A stretch of 16,303 bases of DNA from Methanobacteriota archaeon (lineage in GTDB: Archaea; Thermoplasmatota; Poseidoniia; Poseidoniales; Poseidoniaceae), in contig JAACDL010000090.1 in the NCBI GenBank assembly GCA_009936765.1, positions 1 to 16,303 on the forward strand, given 5' to 3'. Shown piece by piece: positions 1-7,547 of this stretch; position 1 is the first letter of the stretch; the number at the start of each line of letters is the position of its first letter. A program made the position numbers and the translations under genes. The notes beneath the pieces were generated by a model, which searched no databases, had not been told where the DNA came from, and saw only the letters and a program-made list of their open reading frames with translations.

Positions 1-939
1 GAATCTTGGGGGGGCACAGATACTCACCACAGACCTCATGTTGAAATGGCCAGAAGAAGACTCTTTGCTCGCTGGACATCTCGTAAGTCGGGAGACGTAA
101 TTGTATTCCACGGAGCAAGCGCCCCATGGCGTGAAAGAGTGGGAGATTTAGTTGAAAGAATCTATTCTCAAGACATGGAAATATTTGTTCAGACGCCACT
201 AGGATTGGTACCGTGGGGCCTTGAAGACCTGAACCCTTGGGCCCACATCGAGGGCCCGGAATGGTTATGGAAAAGAAAGCCAGACTACGCGTGGATGCAG
301 AGAGAATTACAACGGCTTGGAATCTATGACCGAAAGATAGTATCTCTAGACATATCCGATACTGAGGAATTGCATAATCGAGTATTCGAACAGTTAGGTA
401 TTGAGCCAATGGATAGGACACCAGATCTGAAAAAGCAAGGCCAAATAATCGACAAGTTGTGCGTAATGTACAATGTGGATTTACAGGACGCAATTCAACT
501 ATGTGAAAATTCGACATTTGTCATGAGCAGGACAAATCGAATTCGTAACCTAATAAATTCAGAAGGACTGCATTTATTCTCACCAAGACTTGCAGAGGGT
601 GGAATGTCCCTAACGGTTGAAGGTGCAAGAAAACTTCATTCTTTGAGAAAATTAGCAACCCCTAGCGGTTTCAATGAGAACGATTTTTCATTCCATGCAG
701 GGCAAGGACCTGCTTGGGTAGTTGTAGATAGCGATGCGGAACCATTCGTAAATGAAGGCCGCAATGTCATGCATGGATTTGTATTGGCTTGTGACCCTTG
801 GATTAGACCAGGAGAGACTGTTCTAATCGTCAATTCGGGTGGTAAATTGTTAGCCATTGGTCGTTCTCAATCTACTGCCAGTGAACTTGCTACCTTCAAG
901 AAAGGTATCGCTGTAAAGGTAAGAGAAGGCTGCCCCTGA
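1..939 (+). CDS. ArcS/TGT-family protein, C-terminal part with PUA domain (5' partial)
   Basis: This is the 3' part of a tRNA-modification protein related to archaeosine synthase (ArcS/TgtA2). The frame is open from base 1, and the residues before the ATG at 46 (RPHVE) look like protein of this family, so the gene probably begins outside the window and ATG 46 is internal. Numbering from that ATG, TPLGLVPWGLED (50-61) followed by WAH matches the ArcS/DUF5591 pattern TSPLGLVPRELE..YPAAHYD. Residues 130-197 resemble the linker domain that ends in an LT.EGA motif. Residues 223-295 form a PUA RNA-binding domain (WVVVDSDAEPF, then GFVLACDPWIRPGETVLIV and LLAIGRS). ArcS acts on preQ0 at position 15 of tRNA. 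The usual catalytic motif PC-x3-KPYS is not present: the matching place reads HGASAPW (22-28), without the cysteine or lysine. The protein may therefore be an RNA-binding paralogue or a divergent ArcS. PUA is solid; enzymatic function is uncertain. Confidence 0.72.
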   Translation, partial: ESWGGTDTHHRPHVEMARRRLFARWTSRKSGDVIVFHGASAPWRERVGDLVERIYSQDMEIFVQTPLGLVPWGLEDLNPWAHIEGPEWLWKRKPDYAWMQRELQRLGIYDRKIVSLDISDTEELHNRVFEQLGIEPMDRTPDLKKQGQIIDKLCVMYNVDLQDAIQLCENSTFVMSRTNRIRNLINSEGLHLFSPRLAEGGMSLTVEGARKLHSLRKLATPSGFNENDFSFHAGQGPAWVVVDSDAEPFVNEGRNVMHGFVLACDPWIRPGETVLIVNSGGKLLAIGRSQSTASELATFKKGIAVKVREGCP

Positions 940-960
940 AAGGGGCATATTCAAGTGCCC
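931..960 (+). other. Competing GC-rich hairpins across a stop codon
   Basis: TGCCCC (931-936) and GGGGCA (942-947) form a perfect 6-bp stem whose 5-base loop contains the TGA stop of the upstream gene. GGGCA (943-947) can instead pair with TGCCC (956-960) across an 8-base loop, so the two structures exclude each other. No T-rich tract follows, which argues against an archaeal terminator. It could be an RNA boundary or leader element ahead of the ABC operon, or chance. Confidence 0.35.
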
Positions 961-979
961 ACCTCAGTGTGTAAGTTCT

Positions 980-1939
980 ATGGTAAGAGAGTTGATTATC
1001 GAATCGACTGCTCTGACTAAGTCATACGGCCCGCATGTTGCTCTCGATTCATTAGATATTAAAATCGAAAAAGGTGCAACTGGATTATTAGGCCCGAACG
1101 GTGCAGGTAAATCCACATTCCTGAAGACAATGCTTGGCCTAATCCAATTGACATCTGGTGAAGGAAAAGTCCTAGGGTTTGACATCAGAACTCAAGGAGA
1201 TATGATCAGACAAAGGATTGGATACATGCCCGAATATGATGCACTGAACCCCGGGATGGAAGCGATTCACCAAGTAAGGTACAGTGGAGAATTGATTGGA
1301 ATGAATCCAAATGTAGCTCTACAAAGGGCACACCAAGCGCTTGAATATGTTGGACTTGGGGAACAGCGATACCGCCAAGTCTCTACTTTCTCTACTGGAA
1401 TGAAACAGGCGACAAAATTGGCTTGTGCCTTGATTCATGACCCCGCCCTAATCATTGCAGATGAACCAAGTAATGGCCTGGACGCTACGGCTAGAGAATT
1501 CATGTTGAACACTCTTGAGACAACTGTTAACTCAGGCCAACGTTCGGTACTGATGGCATCTCACTTGATGGACGATGTTGAAAGAGTCTGCGAAAACATT
1601 GTACTATTGCACAAGGGTAAACTCGCCGCACAAGGTAAAATCGAAGACCTAAAAGCAATAGATCGGGAGGTCGAGATTCATGTTTGGGGTTCGGCTAATA
1701 AGATGGAAGAGGCGCTCACTGACAGGGGCATGAAAGTCAGAAGAGAAGGACGCGTAATGCGAATCGGACATACTGGAGATGAGACCTATAACCAGATTCT
1801 ACAAACAGCCTCTGACATTGGAACTCAAGTCAGAAGAATGCATGACCATGAAGCCAGTTTGGAAGATTTATTCTTGGTTATAATGGAAAGACTAGGCCAT
1901 GATATCAAGAGTTCTGAAGACCTATTAGGGGGTGTCTGA
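980..1939 (+). CDS. ABC transporter ATP-binding protein (ABC-2 exporter type)
   Basis: This is the first nucleotide-binding subunit of the double ABC operon; it should hydrolyse ATP at the inner face of the membrane to drive the adjacent ABC-2 permease. Visible motifs are Walker A GPNGAGKST (38-46), signature STGMKQ (138-143), Walker B LIIADE (157-162), D-loop SNGLDA and the switch histidine in MASH (195). The Q-loop position reads GYMPEYDAL, with Glu instead of Gln, which is common in CcmA/DrrA-like ABC-2 ATPases. About 90 residues after the ABC core form a C-terminal extension typical of this class. The ATG at 980 puts the first beta strand (LIIESTALTKSYG) where the family expects it. The gene lies 40 bases after the ArcS-like gene, and its stop directly abuts the permease start. 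The substrate cannot be read from sequence; drug/lipid export and envelope assembly are both possible. Confidence 0.93.
   Translation: MVRELIIESTALTKSYGPHVALDSLDIKIEKGATGLLGPNGAGKSTFLKTMLGLIQLTSGEGKVLGFDIRTQGDMIRQRIGYMPEYDALNPGMEAIHQVRYSGELIGMNPNVALQRAHQALEYVGLGEQRYRQVSTFSTGMKQATKLACALIHDPALIIADEPSNGLDATAREFMLNTLETTVNSGQRSVLMASHLMDDVERVCENIVLLHKGKLAAQGKIEDLKAIDREVEIHVWGSANKMEEALTDRGMKVRREGRVMRIGHTGDETYNQILQTASDIGTQVRRMHDHEASLEDLFLVIMERLGHDIKSSEDLLGGV
1927..1934 (+). promoter_or_regulatory. Shine-Dalgarno for TTG start at 1940
   Basis: AGGGGGTG lies 5 bases before the TTG at 1940, inside the last codons of the upstream ATPase gene. It supports the TTG start directly after the TGA at 1937-1939 and implies coupled translation. 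Confidence 0.6.
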
Positions 1940-2989
1940 TTGGAAGACAATGAATCGGCAGGTACTCCATTCGAGCCTGTTTCATCCAAAGAAGAAACAT
2001 ATGGTGCTGAAACACCGGTTACAGGCAAGAGCCAGATGCAAGCGGCATGGTCAGCAGATGATGGTGACAACGAATCAGGCGCACAGGTTGCTGCAATGCC
2101 AGAAGGTCAAATTTTTGAGCAGATATACAAGCCATGGGAAGGTACTCTAAACCCAAGATGGATGAGGAACTGGGCTATTCTTCGCCATCATGTATTAGGA
2201 GTTTTCAAAAAGGGACATAGGCCTTGGAACATACCAACAAAGTTGTTCATATTTTTCGTCATAATTGCATCGATGACCGATGTTGCAATGGTCTTGTTAT
2301 TCGGGATGATTGGAGAGCCAGAACTCTATGGTATATGGGGTGTTAATAGAGACAATATGTATGGCCACGTAATGGGATTCTTCCCCAGAAATATTCTCTA
2401 TTATCCAATTGTAGCTGCTCTTTTAGTTGGCGGAATGATATCTGAAGACAGGGCTCACGGTACAAGTGCAATGTACTTCTCAAGACCAATCAACCGGTTC
2501 GACTATGCTGCGATGAAATTCTTGTCAGTCGGACTAATTTTATTCTTCATAATTGATGGAACTCTCGCTGTGTATTACTTCGCAGACATATTGGTCATGG
2601 GCAAAGGTTGGGCTTGGATCATTGATACATTCCCCTTATTCATAGCCACATTTGCATGTGGAATCATTCTTTCATTCACATATACTTCGATAGGATTAGC
2701 TCTGTCCAGTGTATCTAGAGGTCGCTTTTTCCCAGCAATTGGGTTGATTGCCATCTTGATGGGTACACGTTCTATGGCTACAATCATCGATGGCTTATTT
2801 GACAAATCGATTCTCTATGTCATCTCGCCATTTGATGCAGTAGCACATGTATGTCAGGCATTGATTGGAACTGAGATGACATATGATCACCCGTGGGTTT
2901 GGAGTCTGATTTCAGTCGGTGTGATGAATGGATTAGCCCTTTATCTCCTTGCAAATAGAGTATCTTCCCTGGAGGTGACCAGAGAATGA
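1940..2989 (+). CDS. ABC-2 type permease
   Basis: Membrane subunit expected to pair with the ATPase just upstream. It starts at TTG 1940, directly after that gene's stop, supported by AGGGGGTG. About 95 residues form an acidic, probably disordered cytoplasmic N-terminus. Six hydrophobic segments follow at about 101-123, 151-167, 194-215, 231-255, 263-283 and 319-338. Between the second and third lies the coupling-type motif of ABC-2 permeases, SEDRAHGTSAMYFSRPINR (168-186), of the form E..GT....S.PI.R....K. The long acidic N-terminal tail is unusual for ABC-2 permeases. A later in-frame ATG would shorten the tail without touching the membrane core. The 3' end overlaps the next ATPase by ATGA. 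Permease assignment is firm; cargo is unknown. Confidence 0.88.
   Translation: MEDNESAGTPFEPVSSKEETYGAETPVTGKSQMQAAWSADDGDNESGAQVAAMPEGQIFEQIYKPWEGTLNPRWMRNWAILRHHVLGVFKKGHRPWNIPTKLFIFFVIIASMTDVAMVLLFGMIGEPELYGIWGVNRDNMYGHVMGFFPRNILYYPIVAALLVGGMISEDRAHGTSAMYFSRPINRFDYAAMKFLSVGLILFFIIDGTLAVYYFADILVMGKGWAWIIDTFPLFIATFACGIILSFTYTSIGLALSSVSRGRFFPAIGLIAILMGTRSMATIIDGLFDKSILYVISPFDAVAHVCQALIGTEMTYDHPWVWSLISVGVMNGLALYLLANRVSSLEVTRE
2971..2978 (+). promoter_or_regulatory. Strong Shine-Dalgarno GGAGGTGA
   Basis: A full-length anti-16S match sits 7 bases before ATG 2986, within the 3' end of the permease gene. It fixes the start of the second ATPase and shows that this organism uses SD-led initiation at internal operon cistrons. 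Confidence 0.75.
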
Positions 2990-3975
2990 TGCCAGATATG
3001 ACCCAACATGGTAAGGCTGAAACCAAAGATTGGAAGCCTGTTGCTAATACTCCAGTAATAATGTTCGATAGAGTTTCGAAGACTTATGGACGAATCAATG
3101 CTCTTGGAGGAGTATCACTCGGAATTTCAGGAGGAGTAACTGGTATCCTAGGTATGAATGGAGCAGGCAAGTCGACAATGTTCAAATTGATGATGGGGAA
3201 AGTAAAGGCAAGTTCTGGAGCCATCAGATTATTCGGAACTGATCCATGGAAAAACCCAGCACCATACTCAAGAGTCGGATTTGTTCCAGAGCATGAAAAG
3301 TTGCACGATTGGATGACTGCCTTTGATTTCGTCACGACATTTGCTCGCTTACACGGTATGACTAGGGATGAGGCTGCTGGTGAAGCAGCAAGAGTTCTAT
3401 CATTCGTATCTTTAGAAGATGTGATGCCCAAAAGAATTGGTCAGTTCTCCAAAGGTATGCGCCAGAGAGTAAAAATCGCTCACGCACTTGTTAACGACCC
3501 TGAATTGATAATTCTTGATGAGCCTCTACAGGGGTGCGACCCTCTTGCCAGGACTACTATCATGAATGTGATTAAGCAATTGGGAGCAATGGGTAGAACC
3601 GTTCTCGTATCAAGCCATATCTTGCATGAAATAGAACGTATTACTGAACAAATCGTCATATTACACAGGGGGAGAGTGTTGGCGTTGGGTAATTCACATG
3701 CAATCAGAGAAATGCTGGACCAGCATCCCCACAAGATAGTTATCGATTGTGAAAACCCTCGTGAGTTAGCAAAGAACTTTGTCGACCTTGAGGAAGTTAC
3801 TGGAATCACTTTCAAAACAACTAACAAATTACAAATTGAAACTAAGCATCTCGGCGAAGTGCACAAAAAATTGCCTGAGATTATTGTTAATAGCAAACAA
3901 TTGGTAACAGGAATTGATAACCCAGATGATGACCTTCAATCGATTTTGATGTATCTAACAGGGGGCTCACTATGA
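2986..3975 (+). CDS. ABC transporter ATP-binding protein (second)
   Basis: Second nucleotide-binding subunit of the operon. Motifs: Walker A GMNGAGKST (56-64), signature SKGMRQ (155-160), Walker B LIILDE (174-179) and switch His211 in SSH. The Q-loop position reads GFVPEHEKL, with Glu as in the first ATPase. The D-loop is LQGCDP, with Cys184 where Leu is usual (GLDP). After the ABC core, about 100 residues form an ABC-2-type regulatory tail (IVIDCENPRELAK). The start is the ATG of an ATGA overlap, preceded by GGAGGTGA; a second Met follows two codons later. It most likely pairs with the permease directly downstream, which it overlaps by ATGA. The two ATPases are clearly different in sequence, so this is not a recent tandem copy. 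ATPase call is firm; which permease it serves is inference from gene order. Confidence 0.93.
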   Translation: MMPDMTQHGKAETKDWKPVANTPVIMFDRVSKTYGRINALGGVSLGISGGVTGILGMNGAGKSTMFKLMMGKVKASSGAIRLFGTDPWKNPAPYSRVGFVPEHEKLHDWMTAFDFVTTFARLHGMTRDEAAGEAARVLSFVSLEDVMPKRIGQFSKGMRQRVKIAHALVNDPELIILDEPLQGCDPLARTTIMNVIKQLGAMGRTVLVSSHILHEIERITEQIVILHRGRVLALGNSHAIREMLDQHPHKIVIDCENPRELAKNFVDLEEVTGITFKTTNKLQIETKHLGEVHKKLPEIIVNSKQLVTGIDNPDDDLQSILMYLTGGSL

Positions 3976-5291
3976 GCAATCGCATGGATACAATTTGGTC
4001 TAAACTTGACCGTAAATCAACGGCTATAGCTGAGTTCACAATGCGTCAATATCGCACAAGAATATCTACATGGGCCGTGTTAGGCGCTGCATCTGTAGCA
4101 ATATTCCTGATGTTGCTATTCTACATTGAAGCCATGAATACAGAGATTGAAGCAATAGATAACGATGGTGATTCTTTCGATACAGATGGTGATGGCTATC
4201 CGGACGGGCAAGAAAGACTTGAAGGTACTAACCCTGAATCAGATCAATCTTTCCCAGATTGGGTAGAACCAGACCCTCCTGAAAAATGGATAAATGAAGA
4301 TGATATTGATTGGGACACTCTTTCTGATGGCGAAAATTATGTTGGTCAGGATGATGATGGTGACTGTGAAAATCTAGATACAGGCAGTCAAAGGGACACA
4401 AATGACAACAATCGAGAATGCGATGTTGTCGTTACTATTGACGAGTTAAATGGTACGATAAATATCGATGCAGACAGTAACGTCGACGAAGATCCTGATG
4501 AAGACAAATATGGCAAAGAAGCAGGACACAGAGCATTTATTCTTGGAATCGGTAAATTTGGAATTGTCTATCTCCTAGGAATATTCCTACCTTTATTTTT
4601 AGCAACGGGATTGATTCGTGAAGAAATGAATGATGGCACTATACATTACATGCTAGCAAAGCCAATAGCGAGAGGCGAGGTTCTTCTTTACAGAATGCTA
4701 GGATACATCGGAATTACGTGGCCGTTCATTATTGGACTGTGTATAACAATGGCTCTAATCACTGGGTTCACAGGGCCGGGAGATGGAGTATTCCGGTGGG
4801 GAGACATTGGCGTTTGGATGACTATTGCTTGGGCTGCCATGCTTGTATCATTAGTATATGGAACAATATTTTGTGGATTCGGAATAATATGGAAAAACGG
4901 GGTAATATTAGCGATACTATTCGCAGCTTGGGAATTAGGAATGGCCTTCGTTGCAATCTTATCCGGGGGTGATTCATCGATAAGATACTTCTCAGTAATT
5001 GGCTGGGGCATGATAATTGTAGATTCTGGAGTCGCTGTATGCTGGCCAGATAATTGGCAATTAATTCAGTCCGGCCTTTGGGGTGGTGGGCAAGGTGAAG
5101 AGAATTGGCTTGGTGAAATGGACTACAAGCCTTTACCTGGCGCTGTACCTCTAGATACATTCAGTGCCGATTCAAACTTGGGAGTAAGTAGTTGGTTAGC
5201 ATTTGTAATCTCGAGTTTAGTATTGGTATTCCAAGGAGTATTATCATGGTTCATCGGTCAAAGCATTTTCAAAGGTAAGGAAGTGGATTGA
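3972..5291 (+). CDS. ABC-2 type permease with calcium-binding-type outside loop
   Basis: Membrane subunit expected to pair with the second ATPase. Hydrophobic segments lie at about 34-55, 190-212, 241-263, 281-303, 310-330 and 406-428. The ABC-2 motif LIREEMNDGTIHYMLAKPI (214-232) sits after the second. Between the first two segments is an extraordinary acidic loop (about 56-185). It contains DTDGDGYPDGQERLEGTNP (70-88), the DxDxDG..D..E...GTNP pattern of thrombospondin type-3 and related bacterial calcium-binding repeats. A second Asp-rich run (DDDGDC) and two cysteines (132, 150) that could form a disulfide follow. By positive-inside reasoning this loop faces outward. A second outside stretch of about 75 residues, rich in Trp and Gly, lies between the fifth and sixth segments. 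The start is the ATG of an ATGA overlap, with AGGGGG about 6 bases upstream. Calcium binding is inferred from the motif. Confidence 0.88.
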   Translation: MSNRMDTIWSKLDRKSTAIAEFTMRQYRTRISTWAVLGAASVAIFLMLLFYIEAMNTEIEAIDNDGDSFDTDGDGYPDGQERLEGTNPESDQSFPDWVEPDPPEKWINEDDIDWDTLSDGENYVGQDDDGDCENLDTGSQRDTNDNNRECDVVVTIDELNGTINIDADSNVDEDPDEDKYGKEAGHRAFILGIGKFGIVYLLGIFLPLFLATGLIREEMNDGTIHYMLAKPIARGEVLLYRMLGYIGITWPFIIGLCITMALITGFTGPGDGVFRWGDIGVWMTIAWAAMLVSLVYGTIFCGFGIIWKNGVILAILFAAWELGMAFVAILSGGDSSIRYFSVIGWGMIIVDSGVAVCWPDNWQLIQSGLWGGGQGEENWLGEMDYKPLPGAVPLDTFSADSNLGVSSWLAFVISSLVLVFQGVLSWFIGQSIFKGKEVD

Positions 5292-6418
5292 TGTCAGAAA
5301 TGAAAAGGTTCGAAGGCGACTTATCTAGCCTTTGGAAGTTGCAAAACCTACCCCCAATACATCGCCTAACATGGGACTGGTGGTGGTGGCTGGTAATGCT
5401 AGATGATGAAGGTGGAAACCCTGCTGGCAAGCAATTAATGGTACTGTGGTCTACTAAGGACAATCCACTTGTCGAAGTTAATGAACACCCATGGACTCCA
5501 GTAGGGAGACCTGGTTTCGACAACGATGGGGCTATCGCAATGGATGGAATGGTAGCAGCATGGTGGTATGATGGTAAGAACATGATTGAACCATTAGTCC
5601 TTGAAGAGAGCAGAATTATTGTTTTGGCTGAAGGTCATCCTAAATGGCCTCACGATAAGGGTGGGGTTGTAGCCTCTCATACAAGCAAAGAATTCTCAAT
5701 GGGGCTGACTCCAGATGAATCAAAATTCTGGCTAAGGCTAGAAACCGAACATGGCGATTTCGATTTGGAGATGGAGCCTTGGAACAAAGCGATGTCCAGT
5801 ATGAAAGTAGCCCAAGCAGAATACGGACTAGGGATGGGATATGGAATCTCTAGATTACACGGAACTCTGTGCAAAGGCACCATTGATGGCAAGGAAACCT
5901 CCGGTACTGCATACTTCCAAAAAGTGTGTGTCCAAGCTCCTTCACCGCCATGGTTCTGGGGAATGCTGCATCTAGATGATGGATCATACATCGATTGGTT
6001 CGTCCCTCACGTATCACGAACGATTACTGCTAAAGACTCACGCCCTTGGAAAAGCCGAGATATTACCCATTTACCACTCTCGATGGGAGGACTGTTTCAT
6101 GACGTCAGTAGAGGCAGGAGTGAGAAATTTAGTGAAGTGCGAGTCGAAAGAACTTGTGATGATGGAGGGTTGCCTACCTTCCATGTCCACATGTGGAATG
6201 GCATCACTGAGATTAGAATTGAGGCCAGGGCTGTCACAAGAGCCCATTGGACTTTCGACCAGCCGACTCGCGGCGGCATGAAGTCACATCTAACTTACAA
6301 TGAGTATCCATTAGATGTAACAAGATTAGAGATTGATGATGAACAAGGAGTCAGAACTCGTAGTGACTGGGGTGTTGTTCGCGGTAATGCAGAACACTCT
6401 TGGGGGCTACTTCACTAA
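5291..6418 (+). CDS. AttH/CrtC lipocalin-like protein, last gene of ABC operon
   Basis: A soluble protein of 375 residues with no signal peptide or membrane segment and a striking number of tryptophans. I see a distant match to the AttH/CrtC (carotenoid 1,2-hydratase-like) lipocalin-type fold. TWDWWWWLVMLDDEGG near the N-terminus resembles the family's EWWY..G.L.D..G. In the second half, GTAYFQ followed by FWGMLHLDDGSYIDW resembles the WdWf..QLdDG motif of the second beta-barrel. Such proteins are two-barrel binders of hydrophobic molecules, and bacterial attH genes sit beside ABC transporter genes, so a role in handling the operon's cargo is plausible. The ATG at 5291 shares its A with the preceding TGA; a TTG three bases earlier is less likely. 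GGAAGTG lies just upstream. Family call is tentative; enzymatic activity should not be assumed. Confidence 0.55.
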   Translation: MSEMKRFEGDLSSLWKLQNLPPIHRLTWDWWWWLVMLDDEGGNPAGKQLMVLWSTKDNPLVEVNEHPWTPVGRPGFDNDGAIAMDGMVAAWWYDGKNMIEPLVLEESRIIVLAEGHPKWPHDKGGVVASHTSKEFSMGLTPDESKFWLRLETEHGDFDLEMEPWNKAMSSMKVAQAEYGLGMGYGISRLHGTLCKGTIDGKETSGTAYFQKVCVQAPSPPWFWGMLHLDDGSYIDWFVPHVSRTITAKDSRPWKSRDITHLPLSMGGLFHDVSRGRSEKFSEVRVERTCDDGGLPTFHVHMWNGITEIRIEARAVTRAHWTFDQPTRGGMKSHLTYNEYPLDVTRLEIDDEQGVRTRSDWGVVRGNAEHSWGLLH

Positions 6419-6477
6419 CAAAATCGCCGCAAGGTTCATCATCGACTATGTGCCGTTAGCAATTAGGAAGGGTCATT

Positions 6478-7494
6478 ATGTCTGATGAGGAACAACCACC
6501 TGTCGAAGAAAAAATTGCTGAAGAAACCCCTGTAGAGGAGGCAGCAGAGGATGCCGCTGCTGATACATCTGCATCTTTGAAACAGAAATTCAGACTTACA
6601 AATGATGAAGAAATTCTCCAAGACATCAAGCCGTCATTATTTGCTTTCACGCCAATGTACGGAATTGCTTTGCTAATATTATTCGCACACTGGATGTTTG
6701 AGATGGACTGGGACAGTGATGGTTCTACCTTCTCGACTATAATGCAGGGAATTATCACCTTCGGAAAGGTAGGAAACTTTGGATTCGTATTGGTCATGCT
6801 TGGAGTTGCCTGGTTCAATAGAATGTTAAACGGTTCAACCAGTGGCAAATGGAGTACAATGTACCTGCTTTTGGTTGCATTCACACCAATGGTACTTAGC
6901 ATAGACAACATCATGGAATCTCTAGGAATTATCGAAAGCGGATTTATTCCTCTTGATGATTTCGACTATCTTATGTTCGGACTATTTTGGTCGATACTGT
7001 TCGTTGCATTGACGATCTTCTACCAAAGGAGTTTTCACTATGCAATCACAAACCACAGGGTCATCTTTACTCAGCATCTATTCATCCCAGGAGATGGAAG
7101 AAGAATTCTGTTCGATAACATCAATGAGATTAGAACTCAGAGGACATTCATGGGTGCAATGCTTGGTTACAACACAATTATTTGCGACACAGGTAGCCAA
7201 TTGGGTATTGGTGAAGAAGCCATGTCGATATCTGCAGGCGTTTCAGGGAACTCTGTTCCAAGCGGAGAAGCAAACAGTGTAGAAGGGCAAGTTACTCGAA
7301 GCATATTCAAGAAACTTTTCGCTTTCATCACATACCAAAGAACTCGTAAAATCGACTTACCAGACCCTAAATTCTCATTCTTTTGCATAACAAACTGGAA
7401 ATCAGTTGAGAATCTATTGAATGAAATGCATCAGCGACACAGCCAATCTGGCATACTAAATGAATTGAAAGACCAGATTGCAGAAAGTCAGTAA
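6478..7494 (+). CDS. Four-TM protein with bacterial-type PH domain
   Basis: Membrane protein of 338 residues. The first 45 are acidic, Ala/Glu-rich and probably disordered. Hydrophobic segments follow at about 52-73, 96-114, 126-145 and 164-182. Directly after the last comes a bPH2 (DUF304-type) domain: YAITNHRVIFTQHLF (188-202), then ILFDNINEIRTQRT and LGYNTIICDTGS, matching the family's Y.iTn.Rvi....f and G.g.i.i.t. About 45 Gly/Ser-rich residues (241-290) appear inserted before the closing IDLPDPKFSFFCI and the helix SVENLLNEMH. Bacterial PH-domain membrane proteins are poorly understood; some act in envelope stress or lipid contact. ATG 6478 is preceded by GGAAGG. The 59-base gap upstream shows no clear terminator or TATA element. 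Domain call fair; function unknown. Confidence 0.7.
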   Translation: MSDEEQPPVEEKIAEETPVEEAAEDAAADTSASLKQKFRLTNDEEILQDIKPSLFAFTPMYGIALLILFAHWMFEMDWDSDGSTFSTIMQGIITFGKVGNFGFVLVMLGVAWFNRMLNGSTSGKWSTMYLLLVAFTPMVLSIDNIMESLGIIESGFIPLDDFDYLMFGLFWSILFVALTIFYQRSFHYAITNHRVIFTQHLFIPGDGRRILFDNINEIRTQRTFMGAMLGYNTIICDTGSQLGIGEEAMSISAGVSGNSVPSGEANSVEGQVTRSIFKKLFAFITYQRTRKIDLPDPKFSFFCITNWKSVENLLNEMHQRHSQSGILNELKDQIAESQ

Positions 7495-7547
7495 TCACAC
7501 ATAGGTTTCAAAAACTGTAAGGATGCCCACGAAATAGAGGCGACGAT

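Noticed and set aside
931..947. Intrinsic terminator at the end of the ArcS-like gene
   Set aside because: The stem is good but no T tract follows, and archaeal terminators depend mainly on T-rich runs.
3480..3896. 138-residue minus-strand open frame
   Set aside because: Antisense to the second ABC ATPase, covering its Walker B region; no family resemblance.
5347..6418. Carotenoid hydratase (crtC) as a firm enzyme call
   Set aside because: Only motif-level similarity to the AttH/CrtC superfamily and no carotenoid genes nearby; kept as a lipocalin-like protein.
6456..6914. 152-residue minus-strand open frame
   Set aside because: Ser/Ala-rich mirror of the acidic N-terminus of the PH-domain protein.
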